Shown: positions 9,001 through 16,377, counted from the first letter of the stretch. The stretch is DNA of 35,270 nucleotides from an uncultured Bacilli bacterium (GCA_947629475.1 CANRDV010000010.1:1-35270); one strand, 5' to 3'. Numbers and translations are program-made. The notes: generated by a model not told the origin, from the letters alone.

Positions 9001-9850
9001 AAATGAGTTTGATAGTAGTTGGAAGATAACAGTTGAAGAGTTTGTTAATTTCTTAAATGATAATATCTTGAATGACTCGAAGTTTGATGATTATTTAGAT
9101 AATGATATGGTTAAGAATATAATTGAGGCTAAAGATGAAATTAATGATTCTAAGGAGTTATTAGTTGGTAAAAATTATTCAAGAGTAGTTTTAAATACAA
9201 AGTATGATTTAGAAAGCGAAGAAACTTTTAAGTTTATTGAGAGTACGAATAATTATTTAAGTGATATAGATTATTATTTAATTGGAGATTCACCGATGGC
9301 ATATGAGATGAGTAATTCTTTTGATAATGAATTAAATTTAATAACAATTCTTACAATGCTTGCTATATTTATTGTTGTCTTAGTTACTTTTAAATCAATT
9401 ATTATTCCAACAATTTTGGTTTTAATAATTCAATGTGCTGTTTTCTTAACTATGGGAGGTTTATCTTTAGCAAAAGATAATGTTTACTTTATAGCTATTT
9501 TGATTGTTCAAAGTATTCTAATGGGAGCAACTATTGACTATGCTATTTTATATACTTCTTATTATCTTGAAAATAGGAAGACTTTAAATATTAAAGAGGC
9601 AATTAAAGAGTCTTACAACAAAGCTATTCATGCTATTTTAACTTCTAGTTCTATTCTAATAATTGTAACCTTGATAATTGCACTATTTACATCAGCTATT
9701 GCTTCTAAAATCTGTAGGACCATTTCCGCGGGTACTATTTGTTCAACTATTTTAATTCTTTTAATGTTACCACCACTTCTTGCAGGATTAGACAGATTTA
9801 TTGTCAAGGATAAAAAGCGTAAAAGTAAGAAAAAGGTAAAAAAGGCTTGA
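6011..9850 (+). CDS. MMPL/RND-type transporter with a very large repeat-containing extracellular insert
   Basis: A 1279-residue membrane protein of the MMPL branch of RND transporters. The N-terminal half has TM1 (residues 12-30), a first soluble loop, then a five-helix bundle with the family motif ALSMDYSIMLMNRY near 215-230. The C-terminal bundle (about 1110-1265) has MGATIDYAILYTSYYLE and ends in a very basic tail. Between TM7 (about 338-355) and the C-terminal bundle lies a soluble region of roughly 750 residues, far longer than usual, in which a unit of about 80 residues recurs about eight times with the signature (T/L)xxEFxxFIxxxIL (NDFINFI, LEEFTRFI, INEFSNFT, PLEFTSFI, LKEFVSFL, VEEFVNFL). 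GGAAGGAG precedes the ATG. Expression is probably controlled by the divergent TetR. It ends in TGA, four codons before an in-frame TAA; that TGA lies inside the -35 box of the next operon. Substrate unknown; lipids or hydrophobic drugs are typical of the family. Confidence 0.88.
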   Translation: MKKITDFIVDKRYFILGLFIIFTITCFFLSSNVKINYDIAKYLPLSSKVRIGNNIMDKEFKNVETSTLNIMFQDLKSDEKVKIKEELESIKGVKEVEHDETDDYNKDNYTLYTMTIDAKKDSKLAKDIYTEVNDKYQDYHISTSGDVTESNKDVLPFGIIVLAVFCALIILIIMCESYVEPFLFLASILMAVILNKGTNIIFPSISHITNSIAAILQMALSMDYSIMLMNRYDQEKKMEKDKVKAMKKALHKAFLAISSSSITTIVGLLALIFMSFTIGKDLGFILAKGVLFSLLCIFFVLPSLILMFDKWIIKTKKKTPHIKLKKLASLSYKTRFLAIPTFLIIFILSFILKGNLGIDYTDKESDMISKVFKEQNQMAIIYKNKDEEKIASKLETLEKDNKIKEVLGYSNTINQKLSYDKLNKKLNDLGSDTSLEEYLLKIIYYDYYTKNESKITFNDFINFIETNAYTNSSTNEKIDAETKKDITRLKNFISSNNINKKRSIGDISNILEIDNDSIKELLIYYLSKNTNQELTLEEFTRFINKDVLTNKKYANKITDKSSLNTLTKFTNKETINKKLNKDSLASLFNIDKTKVNDLIKYYILKSNLDYQMTINEFSNFTLDYILKDKNYSSLFKQDDIDNLNMLKTFSNKDYLNEKMDSNSLNKLFMIDSNLIDNLLLIKRLEEDNQSKYKIIDFLNKVSYLKTDTPYLNELDTSLFSSLDMEKLSLDTKEYDKNELSKILNIKVEDINKIFNLIEYLDNKETLVETPLGLINLILESEVKNSLDTNTLSKLELLKKIMVSSLSDTKYSYSELEFLGIKKETAKEIYTLYVFNTQDIKLTPLEFTSFILNNKNDSMLKTSISSKVNDLTLVNRVMTDTLNNKKYNSTNLANFLNLNKNDLKLLYGLYNYTYVNKNYTLSLKEFVSFLLNDIVSSEYKDKLDNNKIDKLKTVTKIMNDSLNNIKYNKEEIYDIIDKLSNKVEKNTIDILYLYYGSVNEFDSSWKITVEEFVNFLNDNILNDSKFDDYLDNDMVKNIIEAKDEINDSKELLVGKNYSRVVLNTKYDLESEETFKFIESTNNYLSDIDYYLIGDSPMAYEMSNSFDNELNLITILTMLAIFIVVLVTFKSIIIPTILVLIIQCAVFLTMGGLSLAKDNVYFIAILIVQSILMGATIDYAILYTSYYLENRKTLNIKEAIKESYNKAIHAILTSSSILIIVTLIIALFTSAIASKICRTISAGTICSTILILLMLPPLLAGLDRFIVKDKKRKSKKKVKKA

Positions 9851-9875
9851 AAGTTAAAGATATAAATGCTATAAT
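9847..9875 (+). promoter_or_regulatory. Promoter of the Phe T-box operon
   Basis: TTGAAA (9847-9852), exactly 17 bp, TATAAT (9870-9875), with TG one base ahead of the -10 (extended -10). The -35 box overlaps the TGA stop of the MMPL gene (9848-9850). Confidence 0.75.
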
Positions 9876-9881
9876 ATGCTT

Positions 9882-10068
9882 GTATAATTTATTGATGAGG
9901 GAAAAGTAGTAGTTTATTTTAAAGTTTAAAGAGAGTTAGTGGGTGCTGGGAACTAATAACTTGGATAGATGAATTCACTTCCTGAAATAAATCGTTAATC
10001 GCGTTAAGATAATTAAGTAAAAATTAGGATGGTACCGTGCTTTGCACTCCTTTGGTATCATCCTTTTT
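9882..10068 (+). ncRNA. T-box riboswitch, phenylalanine specifier
   Basis: A tRNA-sensing leader that allows transcription of the downstream genes when uncharged tRNA-Phe accumulates. Visible parts are the AGAGAG...GGGTGCTGGGAACTAAT stem I elements (about 9930-9957), the specifier loop GAATTCACTTCC with TTC (Phe) at 9974-9976, the T-box sequence AGGATGGTACCGTG (10026-10039) and the terminator stem GGATGGTACC (10027-10036) with GGTATCATCC (10054-10063) followed by TTTTT. The TTC specifier agrees with pheS and pheT downstream; the alpha/beta hydrolase gene lies between leader and pheS and is therefore under the same control. Confidence 0.92.
10027..10068 (+). terminator. T-box leader terminator
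   Basis: The 10-bp stem (one G-U) formed by 10027-10036 and 10054-10063, followed by T at 10064-10068. It overlaps the T-box bases that form the competing antiterminator. Confidence 0.85.
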
Positions 10069-10086
10069 AAGTGAAGGGAGTAGGGT

Positions 10087-10806
10087 ATGAAAAAAGCTGT
10101 CTTGATTATTCATGGTTTCATAGGAACAATTTCTGATAATGAGTATTTGCAAAACTATTTAACTTATGATTCAGGTTTTGATGTCTTTTCAAAGACTTTA
10201 CCAGGACATCATAAAAATGAAGAGAATTATCAAAAAGTAGAGTATATGGACTGGATTAAGTTCATGGATTCAGAAATTATGGAACTTATTAATCATGGAT
10301 ATAAAACTATTTATGTAATAGGTCATAGTATGGGAGGTATTTTAGCAGGCTATGTTGCAAGTAAGTACAAAGAAGTTAAAAAAGTTGTTTTCTTAAATGC
10401 GGCTTATACATATTTAAATTTAAAACAAAATAAGGTTGATATTTTAGAAAACAAAGATTATAAGGATTATATAGAAGTATTTAGTAGGGTTTTACATACT
10501 TCGTTTCCATTCTTTTTAGAATTTGTAAAGTTAGTTAAAGAATATCATTCTTGTTTAAAAGATGTTAAGTGTGAGGCTTTAATTTTACAAAGTGAGATGG
10601 ATCAAGTAATTCCGATTGAAACACCGATGGAGATTTATGAGGCAATTAAAAGTGAAGAAAAATATATCACCTATTTAGAAGGAGAAAGACATATGGTCTT
10701 TGCTGGTAGTGGAAACGGCAGCAGAAAGCATGAATTTGCCGAATATATAAGAATATTTTTAAATGGAGGAAATAAATGGAGGAATATATGGAAAGAGAAG
10801 ATATAA
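10087..10806 (+). CDS. Alpha/beta hydrolase (carboxylesterase/lipase-like) in the pheST operon
   Basis: A 239-residue serine hydrolase of the EstA/monoacylglycerol-lipase-like group. HGFIG near residues 9-13 forms the oxyanion hole, GHSMGG gives nucleophile Ser81, QSEMDQVIP gives Asp172 and GERHMVF gives His202, a complete triad. No signal peptide, so cytoplasmic. AAGGGAGTAGGGT precedes the ATG. It is the first gene behind the Phe T-box and overlaps the pheS start by 31 bp, so it is co-regulated with phenylalanyl-tRNA synthetase. The biological reason is not evident; a housekeeping esterase caught in the operon is as likely as a Phe-related substrate. Confidence 0.85.
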   Translation: MKKAVLIIHGFIGTISDNEYLQNYLTYDSGFDVFSKTLPGHHKNEENYQKVEYMDWIKFMDSEIMELINHGYKTIYVIGHSMGGILAGYVASKYKEVKKVVFLNAAYTYLNLKQNKVDILENKDYKDYIEVFSRVLHTSFPFFLEFVKLVKEYHSCLKDVKCEALILQSEMDQVIPIETPMEIYEAIKSEEKYITYLEGERHMVFAGSGNGSRKHEFAEYIRIFLNGGNKWRNIWKEKI

Positions 10807-11822
10807 TTAAAAAATTAGAAAGTGATTTAGAAAGTATTAAAACGAAAAATGATTTACAAACCATTAAGGCTAGTTATTTAGGTAAAAATGGAATAGTTAC
10901 TAATTTAAGTTTAAAAATGAAAGAAATTCCTAATGAGGAAAAGAAAGAATATGGTAAGTTTTTAAATCTTATTAAGGAAGAAGTAACAACAAAACTTAAT
11001 GCTAAAGAACAAGAGTTAGATAAAATGTTACTTGATATGAAGTTAAATAGTGAAAAGATTGATATTACTTTACCTAGTAGAAGGTCTTTAAAGGGAAGTA
11101 TTCATCCTATGACAAGAATTGTTGAGGAGCTAGAAGACTTATTTGTATCAATGGGATATGATGTTATCTCAGGACCTGAGATTGATACCGATATGAATAG
11201 TTTCACAAAACTTAATTTACCTGAGGGACATCCTGCGAGAGATGCTCAAGATACATTCTATTTAGATAAGGATTATTTATTAAGACCACATACGTCACCT
11301 GCTCAAGTAAGAACCATGGAAGCAAATAAAGATAAAACACCTTTAAGAATTGTTTGCCCAGGAAAGGTTTATAGAAGAGATGATGATGCAACGCATTCTC
11401 ATCAATTCATGCAATTTGAGGGTTTAGTAGTAGGAGAAGATATTTCCCTTGCGGATTTAAAAGGTACTTTAGAGTTATTTGCTAAGAAGTTACTTGGAGA
11501 AAAAACCAATGTTAGGTTCCGTCCTAGTTACTTCCCATTTACAGAACCATCATGTGAAGTTGATGTTACGTGTTTTAAATGTGGAGGAAAAGGCTGTAGT
11601 CTTTGTAAACAAACAGGTTGGATTGAAGTCTTAGGAGCAGGGGTTGTGCACCCTAATGTTTTAAGAATGTCTGGCTATGACCCTGAAAAGTATACAGGAT
11701 TTGCCTTTGGACCTGGAATTGACAGGTTTGCTATGTTTAAATACGGCATAACTGATATCAGACAAATTTATACAAATGATATAAGATTTTTAGAACAATT
11801 TGATAGAAAGGATGTTGATTAA
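10776..11822 (+). CDS. pheS: Phenylalanine--tRNA ligase alpha subunit
   Basis: The catalytic subunit of the alpha2beta2 enzyme that charges tRNA-Phe. After an N-terminal coiled coil (residues about 1-85) the class II core shows the family blocks FTKLNLPEGHPARDAQDTFY, LLRPHTSPAQVRTM, motif 2 CPGKVYRRDDDATHSHQFMQFEG, the Cys-rich insert CFKCGGKGCSLCKQTGW found in many Bacillota PheS, and motif 3 FGPGIDRFAMFKYG. Length (348) is normal. Two ATGs are possible, at 10776 and 10788, each with its own GGAGG; the first overlaps the hydrolase gene by 31 bp and gives the family's usual MEE/MER start region. pheT follows with a 1-nt gap. Confidence 0.96.
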   Translation: MEEYMEREDIIKKLESDLESIKTKNDLQTIKASYLGKNGIVTNLSLKMKEIPNEEKKEYGKFLNLIKEEVTTKLNAKEQELDKMLLDMKLNSEKIDITLPSRRSLKGSIHPMTRIVEELEDLFVSMGYDVISGPEIDTDMNSFTKLNLPEGHPARDAQDTFYLDKDYLLRPHTSPAQVRTMEANKDKTPLRIVCPGKVYRRDDDATHSHQFMQFEGLVVGEDISLADLKGTLELFAKKLLGEKTNVRFRPSYFPFTEPSCEVDVTCFKCGGKGCSLCKQTGWIEVLGAGVVHPNVLRMSGYDPEKYTGFAFGPGIDRFAMFKYGITDIRQIYTNDIRFLEQFDRKDVD

Positions 11823-11823
11823 A

Positions 11824-14184
11824 ATGAAGTTAAGTACAAAATTTTTAAAAGATTATGTAGATGTTCCTGTTGATTATCAAGAATTAGCGGATAGAATGAC
11901 TTCGATTGGTAATGAATATGATAGTGCATCACCTTTAATTCCGGCAACGGACTTGGTTATTGGCGAAGTTTTAGAGTGTAAACCACATCCTGATAGTGAC
12001 CATCTTCATGTAACACTTGTTGATATTGGAACTGAGAAACTTCAAATTGTCTGTGGGGCTCCGAATGTTAAAGAGGGTATTAAAGTAATTGTTGCTAAAC
12101 CCGGTGCTGTTTTACCGGAAGTAACTATCAAGAAAAGTGTTATCCGGGGAGTTGAATCCAATGGAATGTTATGTGCTTTATTTGAACTTGGACTTGATAA
12201 AAAATATTTACATGAAGAAGATATAAATGGTATCTGTGTTTTAGGTGAGGATGCGAAAGTAGGGGATGACCCTATCAAATATCTTGGACTTGATGATGAA
12301 GTAATTGACTTTGAACTTACAAGCAATCGTGGCGACTTACTTAGTATTTTAGGTATGGCTTATGAAGTTGGAGCAATTTATGGAAACAAAGTTAAAGAAA
12401 TGGATACAACTTTTAAAGAAGAAGGAGAAGATATCAACAAAAGTTTTAAGGTTAAAGTAAATACAAAGGACTGTACTTTATTCTTAGCAAAAAGTGTTAA
12501 AAATGTTGTAATCAAAGAAAGTCCTGATTTTATTAAAGAAAGACTTATTGCAAGTGGTATTAGACCAATTAATAATGTTGTTGATATTTCAAACTATGTT
12601 ATGTTAGAAACTGGACAACCTTTACATTTCTATGATGCCGATACTTTAGGTGGCGAACTTGAAGTAAGAAATGCAAAAGAGGGTGAAAAGTTAACAACCC
12701 TTGATAAAAATGAAAGAGTCTTATCTGATGACATTGTAATCTCATCTCATGGAAAAGCAATTGGACTAGCCGGAGTAATGGGAGGACTTGATACTGAAAT
12801 AACCAATAATACCAAGAATATCATCATTGAAAGTGCCATCTTCAATAATGTTAAAATCAGAATGACTTCTAAAAAAATCTTAAGAAGTGAAGCCAGCAAT
12901 CGTTTTGAAAAAGGACTTGACCCAAATAGAACTTATCTTGCAATTGAAAGATGCTGCAATCTCTTAGAAAAATATGCTGATGCTAAAATTCAAACAGGAT
13001 TAGTTATCTATGATAAAGAAAATAAAGATGATAAAGAAATCGAAATAACTTTTGATAAAATAAATAAAGTTTTAGGTTTAGAAGTGCCACATGAAGAAGT
13101 AATTAAAATATTCAAGAACTTACAATTTGAAGTTAAAGAAAATAAAGATATTTTAAAAGTTAAAGTTCCATCAAGAAGAATTGATATTTCAATTAAAGAA
13201 GATTTAATTGAAGAAGTAGGTAGATTCTATGGACTTGAAAATATTGTTGGTAAACTTCCAACCGTTCCTCTTAAACCTGGAAAATTCAATAAAACTTTAA
13301 GAGAAATAAAACATAAAATGGCGAACCTTGGTCTAAATGAATGTTTAAGTTATGCTTTAATTAGAGAATCGGAATTCCCATATTTCCAAACTGATGTTAA
13401 AGAAATGGTTAAAGTTTTAGACCCAATGACTGAAGACCATGCTGTTATGCGTTATAGTTTACTTTCATCTTTAATGAATATCTATATATATAATAAATCA
13501 AGAGGAATAAGTGACATCCATATTTTTGAAATGGGTAATGGTTTTTATAAAGAAAATGAAGAATACAAAGAAGAAATGAAACTTGCTGCATTATTATCTG
13601 GAGAATATAAGTTAGGTTTTGAAACGATTAAATTTAATTTCTATGATATAAAAGGTATTTTAGAAGATTTACTTGATTTCTTAGGATTTAAAGATAGATA
13701 TACTTTAGAAGTTACAGACCTTCCTAAAGAATTACATCCATATCAAAGTGCAAGTATTATTCTTAATGGTAAAAATATTGGTATAATTGGAAAAATAAAT
13801 CCTGCATTTGGTAAAGATGATATCTATGTCATGGAAATCTCTGTTAGTAAGTTATTAGAAAATAGAGTTAAAGGAATTACCGTTTCTGAAATTAGTAAAT
13901 ATCCAACTATCTTAAAAGATGTAGCTTTCATTTTAGATAAAGATATAGTTGCAAGTAATGTTTTAAAAGAAATCAAAAGACTTGGAGGAAAACTTCTTAA
14001 GGATATTCAAATATTTGATTATTATGTAGGAGATAAAATTGATAGTACAAAGAAGTCTTTAGCTTTTAAACTAACATTTAATGATATGAATAGAACTTTA
14101 ACGGATGATGAAGTTATGGAAATATTTGATAAAATAATCGAGGGTATAGAAAGTAAATTCAAAGCCCAAGTAAGAGATAAGTAG
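11824..14184 (+). CDS. pheT: Phenylalanine--tRNA ligase beta subunit
   Basis: A 786-residue structural and editing partner of PheS. The order is: N-terminal helix MKLSTKFLKDYVDVP, the EMAP/OB tRNA-binding domain (about 40-150, VIGEVLECKPHPDSDHLHV), B3/B4 editing domain (about 200-390, including the SNRGDLLS and QPLHFYDAD blocks), B5, the catalytic-like core and a C-terminal anticodon-binding FDX-ACB domain (about 695-786, SKYPTILKDVAFILDK). The frame is open from 11800, but the ATG at 11824, just after the pheS TAA, gives the conserved start. Ends in TAG, 7 bp before hisS. Controlled with pheS by the T-box. Confidence 0.96.
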   Translation: MKLSTKFLKDYVDVPVDYQELADRMTSIGNEYDSASPLIPATDLVIGEVLECKPHPDSDHLHVTLVDIGTEKLQIVCGAPNVKEGIKVIVAKPGAVLPEVTIKKSVIRGVESNGMLCALFELGLDKKYLHEEDINGICVLGEDAKVGDDPIKYLGLDDEVIDFELTSNRGDLLSILGMAYEVGAIYGNKVKEMDTTFKEEGEDINKSFKVKVNTKDCTLFLAKSVKNVVIKESPDFIKERLIASGIRPINNVVDISNYVMLETGQPLHFYDADTLGGELEVRNAKEGEKLTTLDKNERVLSDDIVISSHGKAIGLAGVMGGLDTEITNNTKNIIIESAIFNNVKIRMTSKKILRSEASNRFEKGLDPNRTYLAIERCCNLLEKYADAKIQTGLVIYDKENKDDKEIEITFDKINKVLGLEVPHEEVIKIFKNLQFEVKENKDILKVKVPSRRIDISIKEDLIEEVGRFYGLENIVGKLPTVPLKPGKFNKTLREIKHKMANLGLNECLSYALIRESEFPYFQTDVKEMVKVLDPMTEDHAVMRYSLLSSLMNIYIYNKSRGISDIHIFEMGNGFYKENEEYKEEMKLAALLSGEYKLGFETIKFNFYDIKGILEDLLDFLGFKDRYTLEVTDLPKELHPYQSASIILNGKNIGIIGKINPAFGKDDIYVMEISVSKLLENRVKGITVSEISKYPTILKDVAFILDKDIVASNVLKEIKRLGGKLLKDIQIFDYYVGDKIDSTKKSLAFKLTFNDMNRTLTDDEVMEIFDKIIEGIESKFKAQVRDK

Positions 14185-14191
14185 GTGATTT

Positions 14192-15469
14192 ATGAAATTA
14201 ATGAATTTAAAAGGAACTTCGGATTTCCTGCCTAATGAACAAGTTTTAAGAAATAAAATAATTAATACTTTAAGAACTAATTTTGAAAAATATGGTTATT
14301 TACCTCTCGAAACTCCTATTTTAAATTATTATGATTTACTTGCTTATAAGTATTCAGATGATGCTGAGATTTTAAATGAAATCTATAAATTAAAAGACCA
14401 AGGAGAACGAAATCTTGGTCTACGTTATGATTTAACAGTTCCTTTTTGTAAAGTAATTGGTCTTAATAAAGATTTAAGATTACCATTTAGAAGATATGAA
14501 ATAGGTAAGGTATTTAGAAATGGTCCTGTTAAACTAGGTAGAACTAGAGAGTTTTATCAATGTGATATAGATGTTGTTGGAATTGATAATAGAATTATTG
14601 AAGCTGAACAAATCTTGATGGCTATTAATACTTATAATGAACTTGGAATAGAAGTATTTGTTAAGTATAATAATCGAAAACTTATGTCTGGTTTAATCAA
14701 GGAAGTAGGAGTAAGTGATGACCTTATTCCAAGTGTAATCTCAGTCATTGATAAACTTGAAAAAATAACACATGAAGAATTAATTAGTAATTTAAAAGAT
14801 TTAGGTTTAACTATTGATACTATTAATAATTTATTAACTAACTTTAATTATAGTTTAGTAGAATATGAAGATATTTTTAAAGATACGTCTAATATTAATA
14901 TTAAAGAAGGATTAGAAGAGTTAAAGGAATTAAATAATTATTTACAAGAACTAGGTATAATAGATGATTGTAAATTTACTCCAACTCTTGCTAGAGGTTT
15001 AACCATTTATACAGGAGTAGTCTTTGAGTTTTATGATAAGAAAATGCGACTTACATGTGCCCTTGGAGCCGGTGGACGTTATAATAAGATAATAACGGAT
15101 TTTATGGATAATGGTAATTTATATCCAGCTATTGGTTTATCATTTGGACTTGAGCCAATATATACAATTTTAAAATCTGAAAATACTAATCAAAGTTTAA
15201 TTGATATTTATTTAGTACCTCTTGATACTAATATAGAATGTTTAAAACTAGCAACCACCTTAAGAGATAATGGTATATCGGTTTTAGTTGAAATGAATAA
15301 AAAGAAAGTTTCTAAATGTTTTGAATATGCTGAACATGAAAATATTAATTATATTAGTATAATTGGTAGTAATGAAATAGAATCTAAAGAAATTAGAGTT
15401 AAAAATATGCAAACTAAGGAAGAAACTACTTTAAAAATTGAAAAATTAGTAAATTTTTTGAAAAAGTAA
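14192..15469 (+). CDS. hisS: Histidine--tRNA ligase, divergent type
   Basis: A 425-residue class II synthetase that charges tRNA-His. It begins LKGTSDFLPNEQ, has motif 2 LPFRRYEIGKVFRNGPVKLGRTREFYQCDID, the HisRS signature ARGLTIYTGVVFEF (canonical LVRGLDYYTxTVFE), AGGRYNKI, and a C-terminal anticodon-binding domain (about 330-425). The motif 3 region reads GLSFGLEPIY where typical bacterial HisRS has FGLER, so the ATP-binding motif 3 arginine appears replaced by proline; divergent Bacillota HisRS also vary here, so this is probably clade-specific rather than loss of function. The alternative, a HisZ-like regulatory paralogue, is less likely because no histidine biosynthesis genes are near and it has the C-terminal tRNA domain. 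It follows pheT by 7 bp with AGGTGAT as ribosome site; it may be read from the T-box promoter. Confidence 0.88.
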   Translation: MKLMNLKGTSDFLPNEQVLRNKIINTLRTNFEKYGYLPLETPILNYYDLLAYKYSDDAEILNEIYKLKDQGERNLGLRYDLTVPFCKVIGLNKDLRLPFRRYEIGKVFRNGPVKLGRTREFYQCDIDVVGIDNRIIEAEQILMAINTYNELGIEVFVKYNNRKLMSGLIKEVGVSDDLIPSVISVIDKLEKITHEELISNLKDLGLTIDTINNLLTNFNYSLVEYEDIFKDTSNINIKEGLEELKELNNYLQELGIIDDCKFTPTLARGLTIYTGVVFEFYDKKMRLTCALGAGGRYNKIITDFMDNGNLYPAIGLSFGLEPIYTILKSENTNQSLIDIYLVPLDTNIECLKLATTLRDNGISVLVEMNKKKVSKCFEYAEHENINYISIIGSNEIESKEIRVKNMQTKEETTLKIEKLVNFLKK

Positions 15470-15498
15470 TTGACAAAGTGTATATAATATGTTATAGT
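15470..15498 (+). promoter_or_regulatory. Strong promoter of an orphan small RNA
   Basis: TTGACA (15470-15475), exactly 17 bp, TATAGT (15493-15498). The -35 box begins one base after the hisS stop codon. A 28-bp dyad (AATTACACAAT / ATTGTGTAATT) starts directly after the -10 box, so it may be an operator as well as an RNA hairpin. Confidence 0.75.
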
Positions 15499-15598
15499 AA
15501 TTACACAATTTAATTATTGTGTAATTGCGTCCTTAACTGGACATTCGGCTTTTTAGCCGAGAATTTGGGATACCATATGTATTATGGTATCTATTTTT
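15499..15598 (+). ncRNA. Candidate small structured RNA of about 95 nt, unclassified
   Basis: A near-consensus promoter is followed by four hairpins: 15499-15509 with 15516-15526 (11 bp, partly upstream of the expected start at about 15505), GTCC/GGAC (15529-15532 with 15539-15542), TCGGCT/AGCCGA (15545-15550 with 15555-15560, TTTT loop), and a 9-bp terminator stem GATACCATA/TATGGTATC (15569-15577 with 15583-15591) ending in TATTTTT. No plus-strand gene follows for 1.6 kb, and tRNA-Ala faces it, so this is not a leader of a nearby gene. I cannot match it to a known riboswitch or sRNA. Confidence 0.6.
15569..15598 (+). terminator. Intrinsic terminator of the orphan small RNA
   Basis: Perfect 9-bp stem GATACCATA/TATGGTATC with a 5-nt loop and a T-run at 15594-15598. 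Confidence 0.75.
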
Positions 15599-15621
15599 AT
15601 TATCGTTGTTTTAATTAAAAT

Positions 15622-15645
15622 AAAAAACCTTGTATAATCAAGATT
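15622..15645 (-). terminator. Terminator of tRNA-Ala
   Basis: On the minus strand AATCTTG (15645-15639), loop ATTATA, CAAGGTT (15632-15626), one G-U pair, then TTTTTT to 15622. It lies 12 nt after the encoded CCA. Confidence 0.7.
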
Positions 15646-15656
15646 AATTTTTTATT

Positions 15657-15732
15657 TGGTGGAGCATAGGAGGATCGAACTCCTGACCTCCACGGTGCAA
15701 ACGTGGCGCTCTCCCAGCTGAGCTAATGCCCC
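15657..15732 (-). tRNA. tRNA-Ala (TGC anticodon)
   Basis: A 76-nt minus-strand tRNA including an encoded CCA. Acceptor GGGGCAT pairs with ATGCTCC and contains the G3-U70 pair that marks alanine tRNAs. The D-arm TAGCTCAGCTGGGAGAGC, anticodon stem CCACG/CGTGG with loop TTTGCAC (anticodon TGC) and T-loop GTTCGATCC are all canonical. Confidence 0.97.
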
Positions 15733-15765
15733 AAATACAATTCTAATCGTCTCGCGACATATAGA

Positions 15766-15795
15766 ATTATATTACATTATTATGCTAATTGTCAA
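15766..15795 (-). promoter_or_regulatory. Promoter of tRNA-Ala
   Basis: On the minus strand TTGACA (15795-15790), 18 bp, TATAAT (15771-15766). An inverted repeat (AATTCTA ... TAGAATT around GTC-GCGA-GAC) starts inside the -10 box and fills the leader up to the tRNA. Confidence 0.8.
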
Positions 15796-15822
15796 GAATT
15801 TTTAACATTTTTTTGCAAAAAT

Positions 15823-16353
15823 TTAAATTTCTTTTATATTTAAATACTCTTTTAAGGCTTTATTGATTTTATTCATTACCTCTTTGCTACAAAAATGTTT
15901 GTTATTGTTTGAAAGTATCCTTTTTTTACTTATTGTTTTAATTTGTGTAATAATACCATATGTATGATTTTGGTATTTTAAAGAAGTATGCGTTTCTTTT
16001 ATTAAATTTCCTAGAGAAATTCTTTTATAACCATTTTTTGAAGTTAATGGAAGTACAGTGATGTTATCAGTTTTTATAGTATCATCATTATTAAGTACTA
16101 TAGCAAAATGTGTATGACTAAGTTCTGTTCCAATATTTATTCCAAAATCTACTTTTATTAATTGCCCATAACTATATTTCAAATAAGTTTGTTTTGTATT
16201 CCTACTTTCTTCGTAAAAATAGGTACTTTCTTTTTCTACCCAATCACCAAGTTTAGAAAATTTAGCATATTTTGAATTATAAGCCTTTTTATATGTTAAA
16301 CAACTATCATTGATTTTTTCTATTTGATTTTTTTCCTTTAATACAATATTCAT
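15823..16353 (-). CDS. PemK/MazF-family toxin-like endoribonuclease with N-terminal extension
   Basis: A 176-residue protein. From about residue 62, YGQLIKVDFGINIGTELSHTHFAIVL, then NITVLPLTS and a conserved helical end, match the MazF/PemK (CcdB/Kid) barrel, whose members cleave mRNA; the GQ(L/I)IKVDFGxNxG and HFAIVL blocks are those of an orphan-type PemK family common in Bacillota. Residues 1-60 are a helical extension with DWVEKEST. A strong AAGGAGGA lies 8 nt before the ATG. No protein antitoxin overlaps or adjoins it. Instead the 5' region has its own promoter, two tandem RNA hairpins and a terminator, suggesting RNA-level control. Toxin activity is inferred from family, not shown. Confidence 0.82.
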   Translation of the reverse strand: MNIVLKEKNQIEKINDSCLTYKKAYNSKYAKFSKLGDWVEKESTYFYEESRNTKQTYLKYSYGQLIKVDFGINIGTELSHTHFAIVLNNDDTIKTDNITVLPLTSKNGYKRISLGNLIKETHTSLKYQNHTYGIITQIKTISKKRILSNNNKHFCSKEVMNKINKALKEYLNIKEI

Positions 16354-16377
16354 TTTTTTATCCTCCTTAAAATAGTG

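Noticed and set aside
14192-15469. HisZ regulatory subunit instead of HisRS
   Set aside because: Has the C-terminal anticodon-binding domain and sits with pheST, and no histidine biosynthesis gene is nearby.
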